Part shown: in pieces, positions 24,241 through 34,825 of the stretch | Numbering within the stretch: position 1 is the stretch's first letter | How the letters are laid out: the number at the start of each line of letters is the position of its first letter | Assembly (NCBI GenBank): GCA_018881555.1 | Contig: JACAXG010000238.1 | Coordinates: 664,340-728,339, forward strand | Reading direction: 5' to 3' | Source: Amblyornis subalaris | Taxonomy: Eukaryota; Chordata; Aves; Passeriformes; Ptilonorhynchidae | DNA length: 64,000 bases | The notes under the pieces: generated by a model | Database searches by the model: none | What the model was told of the DNA's origin: nothing | Seen by the model: only the letters and a program-made list of their open reading frames with translations | Translations under genes and position numbers: made by a program

Positions 24241-24559
24241 TGGCAGGCTGAGGGGGGAATAAAAAGCAAGAGGCCTTTCCAAGATGAAGCCACACAGATC
24301 CGGAAACGTGATTTCCTCGAGTTCACGCCAGTATCTTCAGGCTCGGGGGAAGGGAGGAAGAGGAGGAGGCAGGGTAGTGCTCTCTTGGTTAAAAGGAGGA
24401 TGGGTCCAAGCATCCCAAACACCGGAGCAAAAAGGTCAAAGAGGGAGAAATAAAAGCGTTCTCCAGGGCGGTGGGGGAGAGAGCGAGAAAGAAAAGGACC
24501 CCGAGAGCATTACATCTTGATCAAGGAATGACTGATAATATTCCAGCGCACCATCTTTC

Positions 24560-24960
24560 AGGCCCCTCGTTTGATGACAAAGCACGGCCAACATCCCACA
24601 TCCATTATCCGCTTCCCTCCCCGAGGCGAGCGCATCAATAACGCTCCCTCTGCCTCTCGGTGCCGCGTCCCCCCGTCTGCGCCGCGGCCGCTGCCGAGGG
24701 CTGGTGGGCATTTCCATGCGGCCCGCGCGCATCGTTACGGCCCACCGATCCTTCACCGCCGGCGCGCCCATCCCGCTGCTGCACCGGAGCCGCCGCTTTA
24801 ACCAGTTCCTCTCCTCCGGGGACGCTCCCTCCGTCCCTGGGCGAGCGCAAAGGCCGCTCTCGTGCCGCGCGAGGTCCGTCTGTCCTCCCCGTGCGCCCGA
24901 TCACAGGCGACGGAAAACCGCCCGGCACCTTGGCGCAACCACCTCTTTTCCGGTTCTGTT
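24560..24960. promoter_or_regulatory. Orphan CpG island
   Basis: Very CpG-dense over about 350 bp, with the rare sites CCGCGG (24,682-24,687), GCGGCCGC (24,684-24,691) and GGCGCGCC (24,761-24,768). Such clusters mark vertebrate CpG islands. No SMAD2 or other exon is nearby, so it could be the promoter of an unannotated non-coding RNA or a CpG-rich regulatory element of the desert. Overlapping frames on both strands reflect the GC bias. Confidence 0.6.
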
Positions 24961-25621
24961 CTGATCCTGGTTCCCCTCACCTTTTAATTGACAAACACCC
25001 TCACCCGAGAGGGCGAGCAGTGTCAATCTGAGTGCAAACATCTTCAAACTTGTTGCTGTAACTCGGCTGGATTAAGGGTCGGGTTTGTTTGGCCGTCTGC
25101 TGCTATCCAGGGGCAGGGTAGGATCCTGGCACACATGGTCCCATCAGCCTGCTGGCCCACACCCGCTGGTCAGGAAGGCATCTTGGTTTCCTCCCAAACC
25201 CCAGTGATGGGCTTCAAGACCCTCAGAAGTTCGGGGCAGAACTCCACATCTACCAACTCTGGGTGAAGGTGTGATGCTTCAGCTTGGGAAATAGAGGAGT
25301 AACACACTGCACTGGGAGTCTGCTGCTGGTCTTGGCAATATTTCAGAGGGGTGCTCAAGCCTGCAAGAACCAACAATGGCGATTATTGAAGATTATTTCT
25401 TAAATAATTGACTGTGGATCTTCCCCAAAGCTGCAGCTGAGGTGTTGTTGGTGTGATAAGGAAGGTACGAAGTGAGGGGAACAGATTTGGAAGACGTGTT
25501 GGTTAAAGTTCTGAATAGCACATGGTTAAGAAAAAGTCTGTACCAGACTCTGCTACCTGCCTGGCTTTTCAGCAGCCTTGAGTGACTCCTCTCAGTTGCT
25601 TCTGCACCCGTGTTTTCGATT
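24961..25621. other. Intergenic, nothing recognised
   Basis: Unique-looking sequence flanking the CpG island. No splice-donor-bearing first exon could be proposed with confidence. Confidence 0.55.
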
Positions 25622-25716
25622 TCATAGAATCCTAGAATGGTTTGGGTTGGAAGGGACCTTAAAACTCATCTCATTCCACACCCTGCCAGGGGCAAGGACA
25701 CCTTCCACTAGACCAG
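25622..25716 (-). mobile_element. CR1 LINE 3' end fragment
   Basis: Inverted tail 'tcatagaatcctagaatggt', then 'ttgggttggaagggacctta' and 'aaggacaccttccactagac'. About 95 bp, truncated at the right. Confidence 0.94.
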
Positions 25717-26929
25717 CCATTGTGGATGAAAAGGTGCATCTTCAGGTGTGGTGAACATCAAAGTGGAGACAGGAGTCACCTGATTGGAGCTGTAACAGTG
25801 GCAGCTCCTCCACCTTGGCCATGCCCAACCCAAAACTGATTGTTCCTCACCTGCTGGAACCAGCAGCAATTCCCTTTCTCCCTCTGCAGAAGCCAGCCAC
25901 CACCTGCCCACTCTGCCTGTTCATCAGGGATCACCCAATGAGATGGCTGGTGGTGGAAAGCAGAGCACACCTAAGAAAAGCAGCAGAAAGCTTTCTTTCA
26001 AATTACTGCTTCAAATCCCAGCAGGATCAGTGGTGGATTTGAAACTAGATCAGGTAACTCCAGGCAGCTTCGTGAGCTGCAGGAAAAGATTACTTAGTTC
26101 AAGTCCTTTAAAAATAAAAACTCAGCAAACCAAGAAAACTTCTGTCTCTTAGCAGAGCTCCCCATACACTCCTGGGATAAATGGGAGAAATTCCAGGCAC
26201 ATCAGCCAGTAACATCTGTAATGAACCTTTGACAGAGTAACAAAATACTTAGGGATTTTTAGAGGTGGTGCATCTCACTGTAATGAGAGAAAGAGAGAGA
26301 GAAAGAGAAAAGTTCCTCAAAACATCCCAAACCCACCAGGGTTTTCTTTTGCTCTTGAAGGAATGACAAGGAGCTCAGCCCATTCCTCCTGCCTTCCCAA
26401 GGCACGGGTTTGCACTGCCGGCATGCTGCAATTAGAGCCGGGGCTCAACCGTCACTCCATCAGCTCTACATGCACCAAATCCTTCCCCTCTGGCAGGAAA
26501 AGATACGATATGTGGGACCGAAACCTGTACTTAACAGGGAGGGGTGAGGGCCAGGCACTCTCCAACCTGTCACCTGCTCCAGGATGGGCTGGGAGGGAAA
26601 GGTCAGCTCCATCAAAGCAGCCAGCAAAGTAAGCCAGTTAATAGCAAACCTGTTTCTAATTGCTTGCTGTATTATAGCTACACCTTTCACCACCTGAGAC
26701 CACCAGGAACCCATTCAAAGCCTTGCTTCCTAGCTTATACATAAGCCTTTCATGTTTTATTATAACCCCGACAATTTTTTACTTTCATTTATGTGCGGGA
26801 GAAAACAGCTCCTGCTTTAGCCTCAACAGGCAAGGGGACTTTCTAAAGCCTTATTTCCACATACATTGCTTCCAGGAGCCCCCAGCAGACACCACCACCC
26901 CCCCCCCCCACCCCGGATTCCTGCAGTCC
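25717..26929. other. Intergenic, nothing recognised
   Basis: Contains a GA-rich microsatellite at 26,285-26,311 and a C-run near 26,898-26,909. No exon or repeat family recognised. Confidence 0.55.
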
Positions 26930-27245
26930 GGTGTGGGCGCACGGAACGCGACGCCGGCACCCTCAGCAGCGGCGGCAGCGTTTTCATCCTTCTGCCTCCA
27001 CGTTCGCGCGGGCCATGGAAGCGCCCCGGGCTCCCTCCACACCGTCGCCGTGCTGCTGTGCGGGGCAGCCTGTTGTTCGAGTGCCCTGCTATACCATGGC
27101 AGCAGCTGCCCTGGCGCGGGAGAGGCGCTCCAAGGAGTTGCGCGGGCGCTCCGGGCGCTGGCGGCTCGCACCGCGGCCTCCTGCTCGCCCTAAATCCGCT
27201 CAACCTCCTGCGATCCCGTGCGTGTGCTCCCTCCGTCCCATCCCA
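26930..27245. promoter_or_regulatory. Second orphan CpG island
   Basis: CpG-dense over about 310 bp with several GCGCG and CCGCGG words. It lies about 2 kb right of the first island and is bounded on the right by a CR1 copy. Open frames of 133, 113 and 156 codons on one strand and 214 on the other overlap here; mutual overlap on both strands argues for composition rather than coding. Confidence 0.55.
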
Positions 27246-27351
27246 GCCGAGCCCAGCTTCCCTGTGATGTGAATCAAGAAATGGGTCAGGAAAGTATTGG
27301 GATGCGAAGCATGGGGAGCAACCCAGCCCCGCGATATTTTGGCTCTTGACC

Positions 27352-27610
27352 ATCAGAGAATCACAGAAACCTTTAGGTTGAAAACCCCCTCTAAGATCGA
27401 GTCCAACCATTTCCCCAGCACCGCCAAGGCCACCGCTAGTCCATGTCCCCAAGTGCCACATCCACATGGCTTTTAAATCCCTGCAGGGATGGGGACTTCA
27501 CCACTGCCCTGGGCAGCTGTGCCAGGGCCGGACAGGCCTTTCCACGAAGAAATTTTTCCTAACAGCCAACCTAAACCTGCACTGCCACAACATGAGACCG
27601 TTTCCTCAGG
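27352..27610 (-). mobile_element. CR1 LINE 3' end, about 260 bp
   Basis: Inverted CR1 tail 'agaatcacagaaacctttag' followed by 'gatcgagtccaaccatttcc', 'gatggggacttcaccactgc' and 'gaagaaatttttcctaacag'. The same subfamily as the copies at 3,198 and 38,287. Confidence 0.94.
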
Positions 27611-28224
27611 GTCTGGCCTTGGGGTTTTAAGTCCTGGGGGAAGCACCATGAGCTGGCTGTGCTGTCTTCTGCTCCCCCAGGATCTCAGCATCTGAGCTAC
27701 CCAAAAGGCCTATATTTTTTTTGTGAGATGGCAAGTCCTGGCCAGGCGCAGAAGGCAATTTTGCATCCCCTCCCCAGACCAGGTCCCTGGCACTCAGGAC
27801 TTCTCCTCTGCCTGATGCACCTTGCCCTTGACAGCCTACACCTCTGACAGTTAATTCCTCATCACTGACTATTAATATTTCATGGTAGCAGCCAGCACCA
27901 GGACAGCACCACGACAGCTGCTTCAGAAACACGGGCAGACCATCCAGATACCCTCATCACTAAGCGGGTTAAGGTTGTTCTGGCATTGCATGGCATTTTT
28001 TTTGGCATGGCTCAAGATTATGGGAAGGGTCACTCCCCAGCAGCACCACCTTGCCCTCAGTTTTCAGTCAGATGTGGGAATTCACCGAATTACAGCCAAA
28101 CCCAGCCATGCTCAGCGCTTAATCCTGGCTCAGCTGAGCCCCAGCCACCTTGTCTCTGCTTCTCTTTTTTTTTTTTTCTTTTCCCTGTTATTTAAATCAT
28201 TTTGAGCAAGAAAGTAGGCCATGA
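27611..28224. other. Intergenic, nothing recognised
   Basis: Includes a T-rich run at about 28,166-28,180. No repeat family or exon recognised. Confidence 0.6.
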
Positions 28225-28560
28225 AAAAGGGGGTAGCATTGTTTTAATAATTAGCAATTACGATCGCTGCAATATTAATTGCATATTTCCATAGCAAACA
28301 TCCCCCTGGAGGGGAAAAGTGAGCGGTGGTTAGAGACTGCCGAAGCCTAAAACTGGAATTCCTGGGAACAGGGAGGGGGAAAAAAGGGAGAGAGAATATG
28401 AACTTCTTACATTCAAGTAAATTACTACAGGGATTCCTCAGAAACCTTTAATTAGCCCTGCTCTGCTGTCGCATTGATTGGTCTGAAACTCATCAATTAT
28501 TCAATGGCAGCAGCTCTTTCTCTCTCTTGCTTTCCCCCCCCCTTCTTTCCATCCTTTAGG
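28225..28560. promoter_or_regulatory. Candidate conserved non-coding element
   Basis: Contains TAATTA at 28,248-28,253, then 'attaattgcatatttcc' with overlapping homeodomain and POU-like words, and further 'ttaattag' and 'catcaattattcaatgg' stretches to 28,510. Repeat-free. Regulatory role inferred. Confidence 0.4.
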
Positions 28561-29190
28561 TGGAAGAGCCTGTTCTTAACCTGCTGGGGCATTTCTGTTT
28601 CCATGCCATTGAGCCACGGGCCAGGGAACTCAGCTTGATTTCCAGCCTCCAACCCAAACCCTGCGGGGACAGAGTCTGATCTTCACGCTGGAGGAAAGAG
28701 GCTCTGTGCCCTTGCCTTGCTGTGGGGTCAGCACACTTAAAGGTGGCCCATGCTCGTTTTTAGGGATCGCTCACCATCCCTGGATGCTTTCCAGCTTGGG
28801 TTATTGCACATCAGCCTCCAAAACTGGGGTTTTCCAGAGGATAAGGTGCTCCTTACGCCTGGCATCCCTGAGGGGTGGCTGCCACCTGAGGGAAAGAAGG
28901 TGTCATGGCTCTTCCCAAGTGAGGGGTGCACTTCCGTGTGGGGAAATCCGTTTTAGAGAAATCTGAAAACCAAGATCCAGCAGAAACTCCCTCGTCAGCC
29001 TCAAGGTGAAAACAGAGCTGGCCTGGATTTGACTGCTCATCTGTCGAGTTTGGTCTGGGAAGAGTAGAGCCCTGAATGCACAGCTCTATTTGTAATTTAT
29101 TTTTTCCCTGGTTTGTGGCTGGAAAATCAGCGATACCTATGGCAAATTGGTCACTTTCTCCAAAAAGCCACAGATTCCACATATTTGTTT
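28561..29190. other. Intergenic, nothing recognised
   Basis: Unique-looking DNA with chance frames on both strands. Confidence 0.6.
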
Positions 29191-29336
29191 GCCTCATCCC
29201 TGCCAGCATCCAAGGCCAGGTTGGATCGGGCTTGGAGCAACCTGGGCTAGTGAAGATGTCCCTGCCCACGGCAGCATGGAATGAGATGGTCTTTAAGGAC
29301 CCTTCCAAGCCAAACCATTCCATGATTCTGTGATTT
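29191..29336 (+). mobile_element. CR1 LINE 3' end fragment
   Basis: Shows 'catccaaggccaggttggat', 'gcttggagcaacctgggcta', 'aagatgtccctgcccacggc' and the tail 'ccaaaccattccatgattct'. Confidence 0.94.
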
Positions 29337-29610
29337 TCCAAAAGAGGCACAGTCCTCCTTAGCTTACCCCTTTCACGTCAGCACTGTCCAGCACCTGCTT
29401 GCTGGGCCCATTTATCCCACCGAGTAGCAAACCCCTGCTCAGTTTGGCCACCAAAGCACTGACAGACCTGGTCCTTCCAACAGCACCGAGCCGCAGCAGC
29501 AGCTCAGCCACAACCCGTGAACGGACATGAACTTGCAATAATCAAACTGCAACAATCAAAATTCATCCCTGGCTGCCTTGCACTATTTAAACTGTTAGGA
29601 GAACAGCTTT
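29337..29610. other. Intergenic, nothing recognised
   Basis: Short spacer between a CR1 copy and the duplicated segment that starts at 29,611. Confidence 0.6.
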
Positions 29611-29717
29611 GCTCACCTTGTGTGTACCATGTGTTAGCCTGTGCATTTTTCAATCCCTTTTATTTTATCCAGGAGTTCTCTCTAAAAGCTGGCTTCTGGA
29701 GACCCCTACGTACGATC
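29611..29717 (+). repeat. Paralogous non-coding segment, copy A
   Basis: This segment aligns by eye, in the same orientation, with 31,630-31,730. Shared anchors are 'ttagcctgtg', 'tctaaa' followed by 'gct', 'gctt' and 'tgga' pairs, 'accc' and a final 'gta' with similar spacing. Small indels are needed and identity is roughly two thirds over about 100 bp. It is not a CR1 piece. It may be an old local duplication or two copies of an ancient repeat. Confidence 0.6.
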
Positions 29718-30082
29718 CCGTTCACAGACCGCACCGCTCAGAGCAGCAGCCAAGTGCCTGCTCACCTTTGTGCTTAGGAAAGACACAAACTCACTGGGAA
29801 TACAGATCTAGGCAAGAGCTCTATTTTTCAGGCTGCACTCTAAACAAGAAGCCTTTCCTTGAATTCGTAACTTTGAGAAATTTTGTCTAGTTATACAAGA
29901 TTTGGTTGGTGCCAAATATTTTTATTCCTCTGATACGTGATATTTTAATTTCTTTTTTTCAAGTTTAACCCACACACACTTTTTAAGAACGAAATGGAGT
30001 TGTGGGTTTTTTTGCTTTTTCCAGGCTTAATGTAGATTTTTGGTCCTTTCTTCTTCCTATCTTTAGACTCATGAGAAGATAA
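29718..30082. other. Intergenic, nothing recognised
   Basis: AT-rich, with T runs near 29,955 and 30,008. Nothing else recognised. Confidence 0.6.
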
Positions 30083-30250
30083 GATCACAGAATCCAGGAA
30101 TGGTTGAGCCTGAAGGGAACTTCAAGACACATCACTTTACTCCCCTGCCATGGGCAGGGACACCTTCCACTATCCCAGGTTTCTCCAAGCCCCGTCCAAC
30201 CTGGCCTTGACCACTTCCAGGGATAGGGCAGCCACAGCTTGTCTGGGCAA
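30083..30250 (-). mobile_element. CR1 LINE 3' end fragment
   Basis: Inverted CR1 end: 'atcacagaatccaggaatgg', 'gggacaccttccactatccc', 'ccccgtccaacctggccttg' and 'ttccagggatagggcagcca'. Forms an inverted pair with the copy at 30,424-30,582. Confidence 0.95.
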
Positions 30251-30423
30251 CAATTCAATCAGGTGAGTGGCAATTTGAAAAGTAGTTCTGGGCACTTCAT
30301 CATGAAAAATGGCTTCAGCTTTTCCCCTGTTATTGCAAATACGACAAAATTTCGTTCTCCTGAAGTTGTGTATCTCATCCTACAAGAAAGACGGAGAGGG
30401 ACTTGGTACGAGGGCATGTGGTA

Positions 30424-30582
30424 ATGGGATAAGGGGGAACAGCTTCCCGCTGCCAGAGGGAAGGGTTAGATGGGATATTCAGAAGTAATTTTTGGCTGTG
30501 AGGGTGGTGAGGACCTGGTACAGGTTGCCCAGAGCAGCTGTGGCTGCCCCATCCCTGGACTCGTCCAAGGCCAGGTTGGATG
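30424..30582 (+). mobile_element. CR1 LINE fragment lacking its 3' tail
   Basis: Runs from 'taagggggaacagcttcccg' through 'gtggtgaggacctggtacag' and 'gctgtggctgccccatccct' to 'aaggccaggttgga', where the match stops. CR1 copies normally keep their 3' end because reverse transcription starts there, so loss of the tail points to a later deletion or rearrangement. Confidence 0.9.
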
Positions 30583-31629
30583 CCTGTGATACGAGAGAAG
30601 AATTTGGATGCCAAACGTGGACGAACCTCTAAGCACGACAAACCCGTGCTTGTACCCACGAAAAAGCCATATTTAGACTAACCGGGAGAGAAAATCAGGG
30701 TAGAAAAACCCCTTTTCTCTGGATGCAGGTGGAGAGATTAGCCACCTTAATGTCCATCCTGCCCAGAGCACCATTCACTGTCCCATGGAACAAATTGAAA
30801 GGTTCTCCCCTGATTTCTAGCCCCTGCAAAATCTGGGAGGAAAACAGCTTGTTCAACCCACCAGCAAAGGTTTTTTATTTTTCTCTTAAAAATAAGAAAA
30901 ATTATTTTAAAGGACTGTTTCATTTGACCCCACTTGTTTTACTTAGTTGTTTTTCCATGACAACAGTGGGGACAAGGGCTTCACATTTTCAAAGTAATTT
31001 TGGATCATTTCAAAATACTATTTAGAAATTTAAATATGCCATTTAGATCAACTTATAATGATGCTTTGCCTCTACGTTTTTGAATATTTTGTTTCTAGAT
31101 AAATCTGGTTGATTTGATTTATTAGTGCTATTTAGTAAATTTTATTTAGGGAACTTGTTCACCTTTTGACATGGGAATGATTTGTCTTCTCTTCCAGCTT
31201 TCATTCACCTCTGATATGCTCCATAGCTTCTTTAGAGTTATACTTGTTTTAAAATGTGCTATTTAAAGCAAATAGAGGAATTAGTAATTCAAGCTGACTT
31301 TCAAAAAAAAAAAAAAGGAAACTTATGACATTATCCAGTATCAGGACTTCTGATGCCTCAGAGGGGTCCATCCCCGGGTGTCAGGGATGTGCCTGAAGAC
31401 CCCGGGATGGTTGGGATGGTCCCCCCAGGTACCCCAAGGTCTCCCCGCCCCTGCTCTCACGTTCAGGGATAGCTGCAAAGAAGCCACAGATGAATACAGG
31501 CAAAAAAAGAAATCCAAACCAAACAAAACCTGAACCCTTTGCCCCAAGAGGGGGATAAGAAATGATGTATTGACTGTGAATTTCATTTATCTTCCCACCT
31601 TCCCCGGCTCGAGCCGCTGCCGCGGCGTC
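30583..31629. other. Intergenic, nothing recognised
   Basis: AT-rich, especially 30,870-31,320, with an A run at about 31,303-31,316. The last part (31,600-31,630) is locally CpG-rich. No exon or repeat family recognised. Confidence 0.55.
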
Positions 31630-31730
31630 GCTCGCGATGCGTGCACACATATTAGCCTGTGTATTTCCCATCCTACTTATCCCCTGGAATTTATTCTAAA
31701 GCTCGCTTTTGGAAACCCATAAGTAGGACA
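31630..31730 (+). repeat. Paralogous non-coding segment, copy B
   Basis: Partner of 29,611-29,717, about 2 kb away in the same orientation. Copy B is preceded by a short CpG-rich stretch absent from copy A, and is about 6 bp shorter. Its non-repeat texture suggests that both copies may be regulatory. Confidence 0.6.
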
Positions 31731-31824
31731 TAATTCGGAGGATTTGATATTCTGGTCAATGTTTTGCCGAGTAGTTATTCCGCGAGCCCTGATGTTGTGG
31801 AGAAATATGTCCTTAAATAAATTT

Positions 31825-31866
31825 AAAAAAAAAAAAAAAAAAAAAAATATATATATAAAAAATATC
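31825..31866. repeat. Poly-A followed by (TA)n
   Basis: A run of about 23 A residues continues into a short TA repeat and more A. It is not attached to any recognisable retrotransposed gene copy. Confidence 0.95.
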
Positions 31867-33404
31867 ATACACACACAGATACATATAATTTTACTTAAAT
31901 TATGGTACATTTTAATGTATAATTATAACACATAAAATCAGTCATACAATCACTTCCAGAAACACAGAGAACGTTTGGTTAGCCTATGCGGGACAGGCAT
32001 TTTGAACCTATTTTACCCTCAAACAGGAAAAAATATGTTTCCTCGTTCAAGGCATCTCTTCGAGCTCACAACAGGCAGTCAGGCATGACTGTGACACCAA
32101 GAATTGGCAGAAATGTTGACAGTTGGAAACTTTTTTATTATGGAAGATAATTTCAATCCCTTTATTGAGATCTGGAGCCCACATGCTCACCCCAGCACCT
32201 TCTGCAGATGGGACAAGGGAATTCCTCTGTATCCTGTGTTACAACCCAAAACCTTACTATTAAAAGTCATCAAAAATATTCATCCTACAAGCCCTTTGAA
32301 AATCATTGGATTATTTTCTCTAGTTTTGAGGGTAGTAGCAGGAAAAATGTGGCAGCTCTTTCCTGGCTCTCCATGTCCCATCACCCCCATCTGCCTTCTG
32401 AAAGCCAGGGGAGAGGAAGAAAATTGAGAATAATACTTCTTCCTCATTTTTCAATTTTTCTTCCCATTTTTAATTCAAAGTACTGGTAGGGAGCATTACT
32501 AACTTCTAAGGATAAAGATGGGGGTGCTTAAATTCTATCAAAGTCATGACACGGCTTAAGAAATGACCAAAGAGAATTGGTCAAAAAACTAAACAAAACC
32601 ACACTTTCCCCTTGACAGTGAATACATAATTAAAAAAAAAAAAGAGAAAAAGAAAAAAAGAAGAAAAAAACCCCAAACAATGAACCTCTAAGGTGTCTTA
32701 AGACAAGTATTGTTTTAAAGAAAGCATTTAATCGGATTTTTGTGGGATATATTGAAAGAATTTGCTTCAAATGCAATGTTATCTTTGCTGTTATAATTTA
32801 AATTTAGTGGCTTAAAAAAAAAAAGTCAGAATTTTGCTCTTTAAATCCTTAACCCTCATCAGAGAGGAGGGTAAGGATTTAATTGTTGCTAATTTTGTTA
32901 ATCCCCTGATCAAGACACCACTGATCCCAAACCTTCCCATCCACATTGCTAAGATGTAACCCCTTCCCAGGAACTCGAGTTTACACCCCGACTGAACAGA
33001 GGAAGGATCGTGTGGGCTACAGACCCACAAAACTTGCTCAAAGACACTTAGAAAGATGGGGAAAAACAAGGGCTGAGAGTGAAAAATCACCTTCTGTGCC
33101 CCCAAGGAGCCTTTTTTCCCCGGGATCAGCCTCAATGCTGCAACCTTGTGCCGCAATGCAAAGAGGGGCACCGAAACTCCACCTGCCTCACAATTTTTTT
33201 CCCTTAAGCTGGTGGATTTAAGGTTGGATCTCTACTGTATATGAGAAAAGGTTTTTTCAGATGATTTTTTCTTTTTGTTTTGAGTTTTTTCCCACTTCTC
33301 TCACTATCACTAAAGCAAAAAACACACGTGTGCATCCCTGCCTTCAAGAGAACGTGGGTTACTTTGCCCCTCTCCTCCCTGCCCCCCCAAAAAATTCAAG
33401 GAGA
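31867..33404. other. Intergenic, nothing recognised
   Basis: Contains an A-rich patch at 32,630-32,672 and a short A run near 32,815. No exon or repeat family recognised. Confidence 0.6.
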
Positions 33405-33690
33405 ACATACAGCTCATGAAAATTTAATGCCATATGTAACAAAGCAAAATGAATATTTAATTGGGGCTTTTATGTGAAACCAGATAACAAAACCAGTTAC
33501 ACACAGAGGGAGGAAAAAAAATAATAATAAAATTAAGCCACTCTAATGTTTGATAAAAACTGGTACTGAAGCAGTTAAGCTATTGGCAACAAGCGGCTCC
33601 TAATAAACACTCAGCTAATTCTGTAGGAAAAGCACTAATTAGAAAAGCAATAATAATCGGTGTAATTGCTCTAAATTACCCTCCTCACAG
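33405..33690. promoter_or_regulatory. Candidate conserved non-coding element
   Basis: Contains 'aatatttaattgggg', 'ctcagctaattctg' and TAATTA at 33,636-33,641 in repeat-free AT-rich sequence. The density of ATTA cores is high over the last 120 bp. Regulatory role inferred. Confidence 0.35.
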
Positions 33691-34368
33691 AGAAGTGTGT
33701 TTGGATACTGCAACGCAGCTGCTCCTGCTCCATCCAGGCGCTCGCAGCCAAGGATGCTCTGCTTTTCTCTGCTGCCCTCTCCAGGTTCAGGAAGGTGGGA
33801 GAGCTGTCACCTCTCACATCCCAGGGAAAGACGGGGAAATCCCGCACACTGGGCACCCTAGGGTGTCCCGGCCTGCTCTGGTGGCATCACCATGGCATCA
33901 CCACGTCACTGGCTCCAGAAAACACAACACTGAGCTCCAGAGCTGAGATCAGAGTGGATGAGGAGCTACAAGGGGGGTTGGTAGGTCCCTCTGGATGTCC
34001 AGCTGCCAAAAAAATGGTAGAGCTTAGTGGTTTGACACATTAGGCAGGTCAGGGCTTCATAAATGTTGTTTATAGCGTGGTAGGGCTTGGAGCAAGAGCT
34101 GGAGAGCAGCATTCCTCTGTGAGGATCACCCTCTCCCCGCATCACATTGACAAGGGGGCCCACAGGCGTGCAGAAGCACAGGAGAGATAAAACCCTGCAC
34201 TCTTAGATACCATAATGCAGCAGAGAGCCCAGAACTGAGCTCTTGATGTGAAGACAGGAATATTCTCTGCTCTCCAAGGTATGGGGTGCCTGGAGCAGAG
34301 GTCCATGAAGGCCTCATGTCCTCATGGAGCACTCAGCAGGCGCGTGAGGACTGGCTGCATGGGGCCCC
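33691..34368. other. Intergenic, nothing recognised
   Basis: Moderate GC. No exon or repeat family recognised. Confidence 0.6.
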
Positions 34369-34475
34369 AAGCAACCTGATCTGGTGGGTGACATCCCTGC
34401 TGATGACAGAGGGGTTGGAAGGAGATGACAATTAAAACACCTTCCAACCCAAACCATTCCATGATGGTTCCGTGA
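34369..34475 (+). mobile_element. CR1 LINE 3' end fragment, diverged
   Basis: Diverged CR1 end: 'agcaacctgatctggtgggt', 'gacatccctgctgatgacag', 'ccttccaacccaaaccattc' and 'catgatggttccgtg'. Confidence 0.88.
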
Positions 34476-34539
34476 CTGAATCTGCCCTTCCTCTGCAAGG
34501 GCCTCCCAATGGTTTATTTCAACGTTCAACGTTATGTCC

Positions 34540-34825
34540 ACGTTCATGAGGACGAGGACACTGAAGAGGCTGTGTTTTCCATTGTTCAGATTACAGTTAG
34601 ATTTCGGATATTAGGAGCCCCCAAGTGCTCCTCCATGCTGTATTGCAGAGCACGGAAATTATCAGTGTAACGATGTTCTCTTGTGCAATATTTCTGATTA
34701 TTGGCAAATGTGTTTATGTTAGCTTAAGTAATAATGAGCAGAATAACAAACTTCCATTGATTGTGTGTCTGCACTCGAGCTGATAACTGGCATTTTCAAA
34801 GCATTAAATTACCACACCCCCCCTG
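34540..34825. promoter_or_regulatory. Possible conserved non-coding element
   Basis: Repeat-free AT-rich block with 'tgtgcaatatttctgattat', 'ggcaaatgtgtttatgttag' and 'aagtaataatgagcag'. Texture suggests constraint; no decisive motif. Confidence 0.3.

Noticed and set aside
26823..27467. Minus-strand open frame of 214 codons, with 133- and 113-codon frames opposite
   Set aside because: It lies across a CpG island and a CR1 copy. Overlapping long frames on both strands are expected from high GC content with few stop codons.
31801..31866. Poly-A as the end of a processed pseudogene
   Set aside because: No gene-like sequence precedes the tract, and processed pseudogenes are scarce in birds, where CR1 does not usually mobilise polyadenylated mRNAs.
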